Shown here in pieces: positions 1 to 6,707 of a DNA stretch of 64,000 nt. Source of the stretch: Bacteroidia bacterium (lineage in GTDB: Bacteria; Bacteroidota; Bacteroidia; Flavobacteriales; Flavobacteriaceae); assembly GCA_030428705.1 (NCBI GenBank), contig JAUIDI010000005.1, positions 124,001 to 188,000 on the forward strand. Direction: 5' to 3'. Positions within the stretch are counted from its first letter, which is position 1. Every line of letters begins with the position of its first letter. The notes beneath the pieces are model-generated. The model saw only the letters and a program-made list of their open reading frames with translations, made no database searches and had not been told where the DNA came from. The position numbers and the translations under genes are program-made.

Positions 1-267
1 CGTTTGGAAGCTATGAAAACCGAGCTTCGAAAATTCGGTGCGGATATTACGGTGAGTGACAAGGATCTTACGCTAAAACCTTCGGAAATGTCCTTGGACC
101 GGAACATAGCGGTAGATACGTACAATGACCACAGAATGGCAATGGCTTTTGGGCCTTTGGCACTGAAGACCTCTTTTTGTATCAATGACGCAGAGGTGGT
201 CTCAAAATCGTATCCTGATTTTTGGAATGACCTTGAAAAACTTAGTTTCGGCGTTCAGAAAGTGTAG
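1..267 (+). CDS. aroA: EPSP synthase, C-terminal fragment (5' end outside window)
   Basis: C-terminal 88 codons of 3-phosphoshikimate 1-carboxyvinyltransferase, which joins phosphoenolpyruvate and shikimate-3-phosphate in the shikimate pathway in the cytoplasm. The frame is open from base 1 and ends in TAG at 265-267, so the gene is cut by the window edge and not broken. The visible DHRMAMAFG stretch is the conserved C-terminal motif of the family, and the SYPDFW segment near the end is also typical. A separate promoter precedes queA downstream, so the two genes need not be one operon. Identity is fairly certain from the motif; the missing N-terminal part cannot be judged. Confidence 0.9.
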   Translation, partial: RLEAMKTELRKFGADITVSDKDLTLKPSEMSLDRNIAVDTYNDHRMAMAFGPLALKTSFCINDAEVVSKSYPDFWNDLEKLSFGVQKV

Positions 268-288
268 CCATATTAATAAGGCTTTTAC

Positions 289-320
289 TTGACATCGCCT
301 ATTGCCGAATCGTATATTTG
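289..320 (+). promoter_or_regulatory. Bacteroidota-type promoter of queA
   Basis: A -33-like TTG (289-291) lies 21 bp before TATATTTG (313-320), an exact match to the TAnnTTTG -7 element used by the Bacteroidota primary sigma factor. The queA ATG is 31 bp downstream. The elements are seen directly; promoter activity is inferred. Confidence 0.7.
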
Positions 321-351
321 CAGCCGCAAAACACATAACGAATAGAATAGT

Positions 352-1401
352 ATGAAATTATCGCACTTTAGTTTTGAACTTCCTGACAATTTGTTGGCCG
401 AACGCCCTGCCGAAAATAGGGATGAATCCAAACTTATGGTGGTTCATCGGGAAACCGGTAAAATAGAGCACAGAATGTTCAAAGACCTTATCGATTACTT
501 TGATGAGGGCGATGTAATGGTATTGAACAACACCAAGGTTTTTCCAGCTAGATTATACGGAAACAAAGAAAAGACAGGTGCACGGATCGAAGTATTCTTA
601 CTTCGTGAGTTGAATGAAGAACAACGGCTCTGGGATGTTCTGGTGGATCCTGCCAGAAAAATACGCATCGGAAACAAGCTTTATTTTGGGGATGATGAAA
701 GTCTCGTGGCCGAGGTAATCGATAATACCACCTCAAGAGGTCGAACGTTACGGTTCTTATACGATGGTTCTTATACAGATTTCAGGCGAAAGTTGAAAGA
801 ACTTGGCGAGACTCCGTTGCCCAAGTACATAAAACGTGATGTCGAACCTGAGGACGAAGAACGTTATCAGACCATTTATGCAAAGCACGAAGGAGCGGTA
901 GCGGCCCCCACGGCAGGTCTCCATTTTTCCAAACATTTGCTGAAAAGACTGGAAATCAAAGGAGTAGAATTTGCAGAGCTGACGCTGCACGTAGGTTTGG
1001 GTACATTCAACCCGGTCGAGGTGGAAGATCTGTCAAAACATAAAATGGATAGCGAAGAGTTGATCATTGATGAAAAGGCGACCGAAGTCGTAAACGAGGC
1101 AAAGCGTAACAAACGTAAAATATGTGCGGTAGGTACCACAGCCATGCGAGGTCTCGAAAGTGCCGTGTCTTCAGATCAAATGTTGAATACTTTTAATGGT
1201 TGGACGAACAAATTCGTTTTCCCACCGCACGATTTTAGCATCGCAAATGCCATGGTCACCAATTTTCATCTTCCCAAGTCCACTTTGTTAATGATGGTAT
1301 CCGCATTTATGGGTCATGATCTGATGAAAAAAAGCTATAAGGAGGCTATTCTTGAGGGGTATAGGTTTTATTCTTATGGCGATGCTATGTTGATTATATA
1401 A
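352..1401 (+). CDS. queA: tRNA preQ1(34) S-adenosylmethionine ribosyltransferase-isomerase QueA
   Basis: Transfers and isomerises the ribosyl group of SAM onto preQ1 at tRNA position 34, giving epoxyqueuosine, the penultimate step of queuosine synthesis. The 349-aa length is normal for QueA. Conserved family stretches are present, including the start region ([17 protein letters not shown]), a [12 protein letters not shown] segment about 180 residues in, and HVGLGTF shortly after. It starts with ATG 31 bp after a good -7 element and is followed by two hairpins, the second with a U-rich tail. It probably forms its own transcription unit or a leaky one with rlmN. Confidence 0.95.
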   Translation: MKLSHFSFELPDNLLAERPAENRDESKLMVVHRETGKIEHRMFKDLIDYFDEGDVMVLNNTKVFPARLYGNKEKTGARIEVFLLRELNEEQRLWDVLVDPARKIRIGNKLYFGDDESLVAEVIDNTTSRGRTLRFLYDGSYTDFRRKLKELGETPLPKYIKRDVEPEDEERYQTIYAKHEGAVAAPTAGLHFSKHLLKRLEIKGVEFAELTLHVGLGTFNPVEVEDLSKHKMDSEELIIDEKATEVVNEAKRNKRKICAVGTTAMRGLESAVSSDQMLNTFNGWTNKFVFPPHDFSIANAMVTNFHLPKSTLLMMVSAFMGHDLMKKSYKEAILEGYRFYSYGDAMLII

Positions 1402-1413
1402 AACGTTTTTATT

Positions 1414-1433
1414 ATTCCCGAGAAGTCGGGAAT
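1414..1433 (+). other. Perfect 8-bp hairpin after queA
   Basis: ATTCCCGA (1414-1421) and TCGGGAAT (1426-1433) are exact reverse complements around a 4-nt loop. No T-run follows, so it is not a classical terminator alone. It sits 7 bp ahead of the terminator-like hairpin at 1441 and may protect the queA mRNA 3' end. Confidence 0.55.
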
Positions 1434-1440
1434 CTAAAGA

Positions 1441-1481
1441 ATCCCTCTTCAGATTGTCCAATCAAGAGGGATTTTTATTTT
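1441..1481 (+). terminator. Rho-independent terminator between queA and rlmN
   Basis: ATCCCTCTT (1441-1449) pairs perfectly with AAGAGGGAT (1464-1472) over a 14-nt loop, followed by a T-rich tail to 1481. The tail ends only 4 bp before the rlmN ATG, which is unusual (see findings). Confidence 0.7.
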
Positions 1482-1485
1482 CACT

Positions 1486-2529
1486 ATGGAAGAAACAAAA
1501 AAGAAAGATGTTAGGGCCTTGACCCGCGAGCAACTGCGCAATTTTTTTGTGTCCCAAGGTGATAAGTCTTTTCGTGGTGATCAGGTCTATGAATGGCTTT
1601 GGCAAAAAAGTGCCCATTCTTTTGAGGTTATGACGAACCTTTCGAAGGCTACCCGTGAAATGCTCGAAACCAATTTTGTCATCAACCATATCAAGGTCGA
1701 CCAAATGCAGCGTAGCCATGATGGTACGATCAAGAATGCCGTACGTCTTCACGATGACCTCGTTGTCGAGTCGGTATTGATTCCCACGAAAACGCGAACC
1801 ACCGCATGCGTGTCGAGTCAGGTGGGTTGTAGTCTCGATTGTCGATTCTGTGCGACTGCCCGCCTGAAACGAATGCGCAATTTGAATCCTGATGAAATTT
1901 TTGACCAAGTAGTGGCCATTGACAATGAAAGTCGCCTGTATTTTGACCGTCCGCTGAGCAACATTGTTTTTATGGGTATGGGTGAACCATTGATGAACTA
2001 TAACAATGTCTTGAAGGCGATAGAAAGGATTACCTCTTCCGATGGTCTGGGAATGTCCCCGAGACGTATAACGGTTTCAACATCAGGAGTGCCCAAGATG
2101 ATAAAAAAGATGGCCGATGACGGGGTCAAGTTTAAGTTGGCAGTTTCATTGCATTCGGCTATCGATGAAATCAGAACCTCGATAATGCCTTTCAATGCAA
2201 CTTTTACACTTTCCGATTTGCGCGAAGCCTTGGAATATTGGTACCAAAAGACCAAAAGTAGGATTACCTATGAATATGTAGTATGGGATGGTATCAATGA
2301 TACCAAGAAAGACGCCAATGCCTTGGTGGAGTTCTGTAGATTTGCTCCCTCCAAGGTAAACCTTATCGAATATAATCCTATCGATGAGGGCACTTTTAAA
2401 CAAGCCTCGAACAAGGCAATAGATATGTACGAGGAAACACTTGAACGTAGTGGAATTATAGTAACGGTGCGTCGTTCGAGAGGTAAGGATATCGATGCTG
2501 CCTGCGGGCAATTGGCCAACAAATCGTAA
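1486..2529 (+). CDS. rlmN: 23S rRNA (A2503-C2) / tRNA (A37-C2) methyltransferase RlmN
   Basis: Radical-SAM methyltransferase that methylates C2 of A2503 in 23S rRNA and A37 in some tRNAs. The sequence shows the CSLDCRFC cluster motif (CxxxCxxC) that binds the 4Fe-4S cluster, a GMGEPL segment of the radical SAM core, and the late Cys in AACGQL that serves as the methyl-carrying/resolving residue. Length 347 aa is normal. The ATG at 1486 gives the expected N-terminus (REQLRNFF, then FRGDQVYEW). It lies directly behind a terminator-like hairpin, so expression by read-through or by an unseen promoter inside the queA end is likely. Confidence 0.95.
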   Translation: MEETKKKDVRALTREQLRNFFVSQGDKSFRGDQVYEWLWQKSAHSFEVMTNLSKATREMLETNFVINHIKVDQMQRSHDGTIKNAVRLHDDLVVESVLIPTKTRTTACVSSQVGCSLDCRFCATARLKRMRNLNPDEIFDQVVAIDNESRLYFDRPLSNIVFMGMGEPLMNYNNVLKAIERITSSDGLGMSPRRITVSTSGVPKMIKKMADDGVKFKLAVSLHSAIDEIRTSIMPFNATFTLSDLREALEYWYQKTKSRITYEYVVWDGINDTKKDANALVEFCRFAPSKVNLIEYNPIDEGTFKQASNKAIDMYEETLERSGIIVTVRRSRGKDIDAACGQLANKS

Positions 2530-2751
2530 TTGAATACGAACGCATTCATTTTTCTCAATTTTATTCTGTAAAACTCAGGCCAGTTCGTTGATTACTGTTT
2601 CCGAAACCCCATAAATATCCTGTTTGGGCTTGAACTTGATTTTTAGGCGTCGGTGTGGTATCGATTACTACATACCGAATACTGTTTACTCTTTCATTTT
2701 CCCTATTTTTATAGCCGAACACTGACCTACCCGATAAATCACACGAATCCT

Positions 2752-3729
2752 TTGAAAATAGTATCCCAAATAAAGGAGCCTGTTAACGAGGAAATGGAAC
2801 TTTTTGAGAAAAAATTCCATCAATCCATGGTCTCGAACGTAGCGCTGCTCAATCGTATTACGTACTACATTGTAAATCGTAAAGGCAAACAAATGCGGCC
2901 CATGTTCGTTTTTCTGACCGCCAAGTTGCTAAATAACGGTATCGTGAACGAACGTACGTATCGAGGGGCTTCGGTAATCGAACTTATCCATACCGCGAGT
3001 TTGGTCCACGACGATGTGGTGGATGACAGCAATAAACGAAGAGGTTTTTTCTCGATAAATGCCCTTTGGAAAAATAAGATTGCCGTTTTGGTCGGTGATT
3101 TTTTATTGGCAAGGGGAATGCTTCTGTCGGTTGACAATGGCGACTTTGATTTATTGAAAATCATTTCGGTAGCCATGCGCGAAATTAGCGAAGGTGAACT
3201 CCTGCAGATTGAAAAAGCGCGTCGATTGGACATTACCGAAGATGTATATTATGAAATTATACGTCAAAAGACCGCTACTTTGATCGCCGCTTGCTGCAGC
3301 TTGGGTGCCTGTTCGGTAAAGCCTGGTTCGCCCGAGGTAGAGACTTTTCGAAAATTTGGAGAACTATGCGGAATGGCCTTTCAAATAAAGGATGACCTTT
3401 TCGATTATGGCGGGTATAAGATCGGAAAACCTACCGGGATTGACATTAAGGAGCAAAAAATGACACTTCCCTTGATTTACGTGCTTAACAATTGTAGCGA
3501 TAAAGACAAAAAATGGCTTATCAACTCCGTGAAAAATCATAACAAGGACAAAAAAAGAGTAAAAGAGGTCATTGCCTTTGTAAAGCAAAACGGCGGCCTA
3601 GAATATGCCGTTCAGAAAATGCTTGCTTTTAAGGAAAGGGCCTTGGCTTTGCTGGAAGCCTATCCGGAATCCGATTATAAAAGCGCACTTCAATTGATGG
3701 TCAACTATGTCGTTGACAGAAAAAAATAA
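2752..3729 (+). CDS. Polyprenyl (octaprenyl/heptaprenyl-type) diphosphate synthase
   Basis: Trans-isoprenyl diphosphate synthase that extends farnesyl diphosphate with isopentenyl diphosphate, here probably making the menaquinone side chain. Both aspartate-rich motifs are present: DDVVD in the first half and DDLFD in the second. An open frame reaches back to an ATG at 2653, but the extra 33 residues look like translated intergenic DNA. I choose the TTG at 2752 because KIVSQIKEPV is where flavobacterial homologues begin; this gives 325 aa, normal for the family. The exact chain length cannot be read from sequence. ubiE further along the window would use its product. Confidence 0.88.
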   Translation: MKIVSQIKEPVNEEMELFEKKFHQSMVSNVALLNRITYYIVNRKGKQMRPMFVFLTAKLLNNGIVNERTYRGASVIELIHTASLVHDDVVDDSNKRRGFFSINALWKNKIAVLVGDFLLARGMLLSVDNGDFDLLKIISVAMREISEGELLQIEKARRLDITEDVYYEIIRQKTATLIAACCSLGACSVKPGSPEVETFRKFGELCGMAFQIKDDLFDYGGYKIGKPTGIDIKEQKMTLPLIYVLNNCSDKDKKWLINSVKNHNKDKKRVKEVIAFVKQNGGLEYAVQKMLAFKERALALLEAYPESDYKSALQLMVNYVVDRKK

Positions 3730-3769
3730 TTAAATTACTAAAAATCAATAACTTATAATTTTTTTCTTA

Positions 3770-3797
3770 AAAATGTTGCTCAAAAGGCAACGTTTTT
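3770..3797 (+). terminator. Terminator after polyprenyl synthase
   Basis: AAAATGTTGC (3770-3779) pairs with GCAACGTTTT (3787-3796), 10 bp with one T-G wobble and a 7-nt loop, followed by T then GATT. It separates the synthase from the sigma factor gene. Confidence 0.55.
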
Positions 3798-3835
3798 GAT
3801 TAGTATTCCGTCTAGATAAATAGAAGCTTTTAAAA

Positions 3836-4399
3836 TTGAAGATCATTCCTTTTTATACAAGTGAAAGACAGCTCATCAAGAAGTCGGTAGCAGGTGACCG
3901 GGAGGCACAAAGACGGCTTTATGAGAACCATGCGCCTAAAATGCTCGGTGTTTGCCGCCAATATGTCAAGGATGTTCATTTTGCGGAAGACGTGATGGTC
4001 AACGGTTTCGTAAAGGTATTTCGACATTTGAACACATTTAAGTTTGAAGGTAGTTTTGAAGGATGGATCAGAAGGATCATGATACGGGAGAGTATTTCCT
4101 TCTTGAGAAAACGGCAGTTTGTTGTTTATGATGATGAGGTTTACGAGCGTAACGAAACACATGAAGTACCATTATCAAACGACATGGATGTCGAGCACAT
4201 TCAAGAGTTGATAGACGGATTGCCCGAAGGTTATAAATTGGTCTTTGTGCTCTATGCCATCGAAGGATACAAACATTATGAAATCGCCAAAATATTGAAG
4301 ATTTCTGAAAGCACATCGAGGTCGCAATTGTTCAAGGCAAGAAAATTGTTGCAGTCGCGATTAAAAAAACAAAATATCATAGGTTATGGAAACCAATAA
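3836..4399 (+). CDS. ECF-type RNA polymerase sigma-70 factor
   Basis: 187-aa extracytoplasmic-function sigma factor with region 2 at about residues 20-90 (typical YVKDVHFAEDVMVNGFVKVF helix, then SFEGWIRRIMIRESI) and region 4 at about 120-180 (LPEGYKLVFVLYAIEGY, then a helix-turn-helix with ISESTSRSQLFKARK). It binds core RNA polymerase and directs it to a specific promoter set, not known here. The start is TTG at 3836; I see no better in-frame ATG. Its 3' end overlaps the next gene by 14 bp, so the two are co-translated, which suggests the downstream TM protein controls it. No convincing -7 element is visible upstream. Confidence 0.88.
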   Translation: MKIIPFYTSERQLIKKSVAGDREAQRRLYENHAPKMLGVCRQYVKDVHFAEDVMVNGFVKVFRHLNTFKFEGSFEGWIRRIMIRESISFLRKRQFVVYDDEVYERNETHEVPLSNDMDVEHIQELIDGLPEGYKLVFVLYAIEGYKHYEIAKILKISESTSRSQLFKARKLLQSRLKKQNIIGYGNQ

Positions 4400-5132
4400 G
4401 TTCGAAGAGCATATCGCCAAAAAAATGAACGAAAGGGAAATTCAGCCTTCACCCGCTGCCTGGGAAAAAATTACTGAGCAACTGGAAATATCGCGAACCC
4501 CGAAAAGAAAGAGCTATTTGTGGTATTCCATTGCTGCAGGTTTTATTGGATTAATGATTATTTCGGTTTTGTTTCTTGATAAGAGTAGAACACCCTCAAT
4601 ACCTGAAACCGTCGATGCCCCAAAAACGAAAGAGAAGAATAACGTTGAAAAAGGACTTCCCGCTATTATCGATACCAATGAGACAGAAATAGTTTTGGAG
4701 GATGGAACCGATAATAATATTGACGATGAGGATGTCGAGTCCCATAAAGTTGTCGATTTCAGTTCGAAAGAAAATGAGAACACTCCCATTACTAGTATAG
4801 GAGAAGAAATCTTGTCTGGCAAAAATATTGAAGAGCCAATGATTCCCGATACTGTGGTTGAGGCAAAAATAACAGAGTTGTTGGTGCAAGTTAACGCAAT
4901 TGAAGAAACGGGTCCGGCACTGACCGATACCGAGGTTGATTCCCTTTTGCGAAAAGCACAACAAGAAATAATGGTGGAAAAAATCATGGGGAACAGTAAT
5001 TCGGTAGATGCCATGGCTTTGTTGAGCGAAGTGGAGGAAGAACTTGATCAGTCGTTTCGAGACCAAATTTTGGAAAAGTTAAAATCAGGATTTCTAAAGG
5101 TTAGAACTGCAGTAGCCGACCGTAATAATTAA
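4386..5132 (+). CDS. Single-pass membrane protein, putative sigma regulator (unknown family)
   Basis: 248-aa protein that I do not recognise as a named family. The N-terminal ~45 residues are charged and contain PSPAAWEKITEQLE. One transmembrane helix follows at about residues 45-64 (YSIAAGFIGLMIISVLFL), then a strongly acidic, low-complexity region rich in Glu, Asp, Thr and Ile, and a C-terminal helix from about 170. The predicted topology is N-in with a periplasmic acidic tail. The 14-bp overlap with the ECF sigma gene and the cytoplasmic-domain/one-TM/periplasmic layout fit an anti-sigma-like partner, but no classical ZAS or RskA motif is visible. Function is therefore inferred from context only. 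Confidence 0.7.
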   Translation: METNKFEEHIAKKMNEREIQPSPAAWEKITEQLEISRTPKRKSYLWYSIAAGFIGLMIISVLFLDKSRTPSIPETVDAPKTKEKNNVEKGLPAIIDTNETEIVLEDGTDNNIDDEDVESHKVVDFSSKENENTPITSIGEEILSGKNIEEPMIPDTVVEAKITELLVQVNAIEETGPALTDTEVDSLLRKAQQEIMVEKIMGNSNSVDAMALLSEVEEELDQSFRDQILEKLKSGFLKVRTAVADRNN

Positions 5133-5161
5133 TCGATCATTCATCAATCAGGCTTCTATTC

Positions 5162-5194
5162 GCCTCCCCGGCAATGGGGAGGCCGGGGAGAGGC
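5162..5194 (+). repeat. GC-rich alternating hairpin between membrane protein and OMP genes
   Basis: GCCTCCCC (5162-5169) pairs perfectly with GGGGAGGC (5176-5183). The same left arm, read as GCCTCCCCGG, can pair instead with CCGGGGAGAGGC just to the right. It stands out as a GC island in AT-rich DNA and has no T-run. It may be a dispersed palindromic element or an mRNA processing or attenuation structure. Confidence 0.5.
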
Positions 5195-5213
5195 TTATCA
5201 AAATCTAACAATC

Positions 5214-6281
5214 ATGAGTAGAATCATCATTTACCTTGTACTAGTATTATCCTTGTTTACCATTCAGAATGCTCTGGGCCAAGAATGGTATAGGGAAAGA
5301 ATGGAGCAATTGAGAACCCAAAAGACCAAAATAGCCGAACAGGAAAAAGAGGCACTTAAATTTGAGGTCAATGAGATCAATGATCGTTTGGAAGAGGGTC
5401 TGATTGATAAGGAAGAAGCTACGGAACTAAAAGAAGCCGCAGCAAAAAAAAGAGCGCTCAATATTGAAAACAGAATTGCCATTATTGATAACAAAATAGC
5501 TTTGCTAGAGCGAAATGAAGGAGTTGTTTTAAAAAGCGAAAACGAGTTTTCGATTAGCGATGATGATGGCGGTATAACCATACGGTGGGGTGACGAGGAA
5601 CCTTGGACGATTTTCAAACATAGAAATAGACCGTTGAAATACGACCGTCGTACAAATTCGGATTTTGTTTTCGCCGTAGGTTTGAACAATGCACTGATCG
5701 ATGGGCAATCACTGGAAGATTCACCATATAAAATAGGTGGTAGCCGTTTTGCCGAGTTGGGTTGGCAATGGCGGACAAGGGTTTTCAAGAATTCGAATTT
5801 TTTACGGTTCAATTATGGGTTTTCGTTTCAGTTCAATGGCCTTAAGCCAAATGATAACCAATATTTTGTGGCCGATGATGGTCAGGTGCGTCTGGAACAA
5901 TTTGAATATGACCTGAAGAAGTCAAAGTTACGGATGGATAACCTCGTATTTCCCGTACATTTTGAATTCGGGCCATCAAAATTTCGAAAAACCGAAAAAA
6001 CGATTCGTTATTCGTTACGCAATCAATTCAGGCTTGGCCTAGGGGGATATGGCGGATTCAATTTAGGCACGCGACAAAAACTGAAATATGAAAGAAATGG
6101 CGAAAGGGTCAAGGACAAATTAAAGCGAGGTTACGATACTACGAATTTTGTCTACGGTCTGAGCGGCTACATCGGGTTTGATGGTGTGCTGTTGTATGCC
6201 AAGTACGACCTGAACCCCATATTTAAAAATGCCGAAGTGGAACAACATAATGTTTCATTAGGTCTGAGATTTGACATATAG
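5214..6281 (+). CDS. Outer-membrane beta-barrel protein with N-terminal coiled coil
   Basis: 355 aa with a clear signal peptide (MSRIIIYLVLVLSLFTIQNALG, cleavage probably before QEW). Residues ~25-105 are a charged, Leu/Glu/Lys-rich helical region that should form a coiled coil. From ~150 to the end, alternating aromatic and polar beta-strands finish in VSLGLRFDI, a typical outer-membrane barrel C-terminus. No catalytic motif is seen. It follows the sigma factor and TM protein genes by 81 bp, with a hairpin between, so it may be a target or member of that envelope-response unit. The exact family is not recognised; localisation is the confident part. Confidence 0.75.
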   Translation: MSRIIIYLVLVLSLFTIQNALGQEWYRERMEQLRTQKTKIAEQEKEALKFEVNEINDRLEEGLIDKEEATELKEAAAKKRALNIENRIAIIDNKIALLERNEGVVLKSENEFSISDDDGGITIRWGDEEPWTIFKHRNRPLKYDRRTNSDFVFAVGLNNALIDGQSLEDSPYKIGGSRFAELGWQWRTRVFKNSNFLRFNYGFSFQFNGLKPNDNQYFVADDGQVRLEQFEYDLKKSKLRMDNLVFPVHFEFGPSKFRKTEKTIRYSLRNQFRLGLGGYGGFNLGTRQKLKYERNGERVKDKLKRGYDTTNFVYGLSGYIGFDGVLLYAKYDLNPIFKNAEVEQHNVSLGLRFDI

Positions 6282-6373
6282 CATTATCGAGTTTGTCGCT
6301 GTGATGGAAGCAAAAAATCTTTTAAGTATTAAGGGAGCAGGTTTCCGTGAACCGAAATATCCGGAGAAATACG

Positions 6374-6616
6374 TTAGTTCGCTATGGCAGCTCGCATGGC
6401 TTCGCTAAACTCCTCCTCATAAAAGACCCTTTTGCAATGTGAACATTCAGCAATCCGGTTCGACGAGATTTTGAAGAGTTTGATCCAGAACAGATGAAAC
6501 CAGTTACTGGTTTTCGCGAGGGTCAAGGTCGCCCGTTGTTCGCAATGCGGGCATTCAACATCCGGAAGGGGTTGAACTTCCGTTTTGCCGGGCCGGGTTC
6601 CAAAAAAGAGAATCAC
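6374..6616 (-). CDS. Small zinc-ribbon protein
   Basis: 80-aa protein with two Cys pairs, CPHC (~residues 22-25) and CSHC (~58-61), the spacing of a zinc ribbon. The segment between them is aromatic and hydrophobic (SNWFHLFWIKLFKI). Homologues are common in Flavobacteriaceae as uncharacterised zinc-ribbon domain proteins. The start is ATG at 6616, divergent from dnaG with 91 bp between. No partner is known. The neighbour dnaG lacks its own zinc ligands, a coincidence discussed in the findings. Confidence 0.8.
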   Translation of the reverse strand: MILFFGTRPGKTEVQPLPDVECPHCEQRATLTLAKTSNWFHLFWIKLFKISSNRIAECSHCKRVFYEEEFSEAMRAAIAN

Positions 6617-6707
6617 AATAGTGGGTTTTAGAATTCAATCTACATAATTTTCTTTTCCTAAGCGCAACTATTTCGCTACATTTATCCGTTGCAAGATTAA
6701 GAGGCCT

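Noticed and set aside
1462-1908. 148-aa antisense frame within rlmN
   Set aside because: Shadow of a well-supported gene; composition is not protein-like and no family resemblance.
2653-2751. N-terminal extension of the polyprenyl synthase from ATG 2653
   Set aside because: The 33 extra residues do not resemble the family, and the TTG at 2752 gives the usual length and N-terminus.
4514-5014. 166-aa antisense frame opposite the acidic membrane protein
   Set aside because: Ser/Thr/Ile-rich, the expected mirror of an acidic coding strand.
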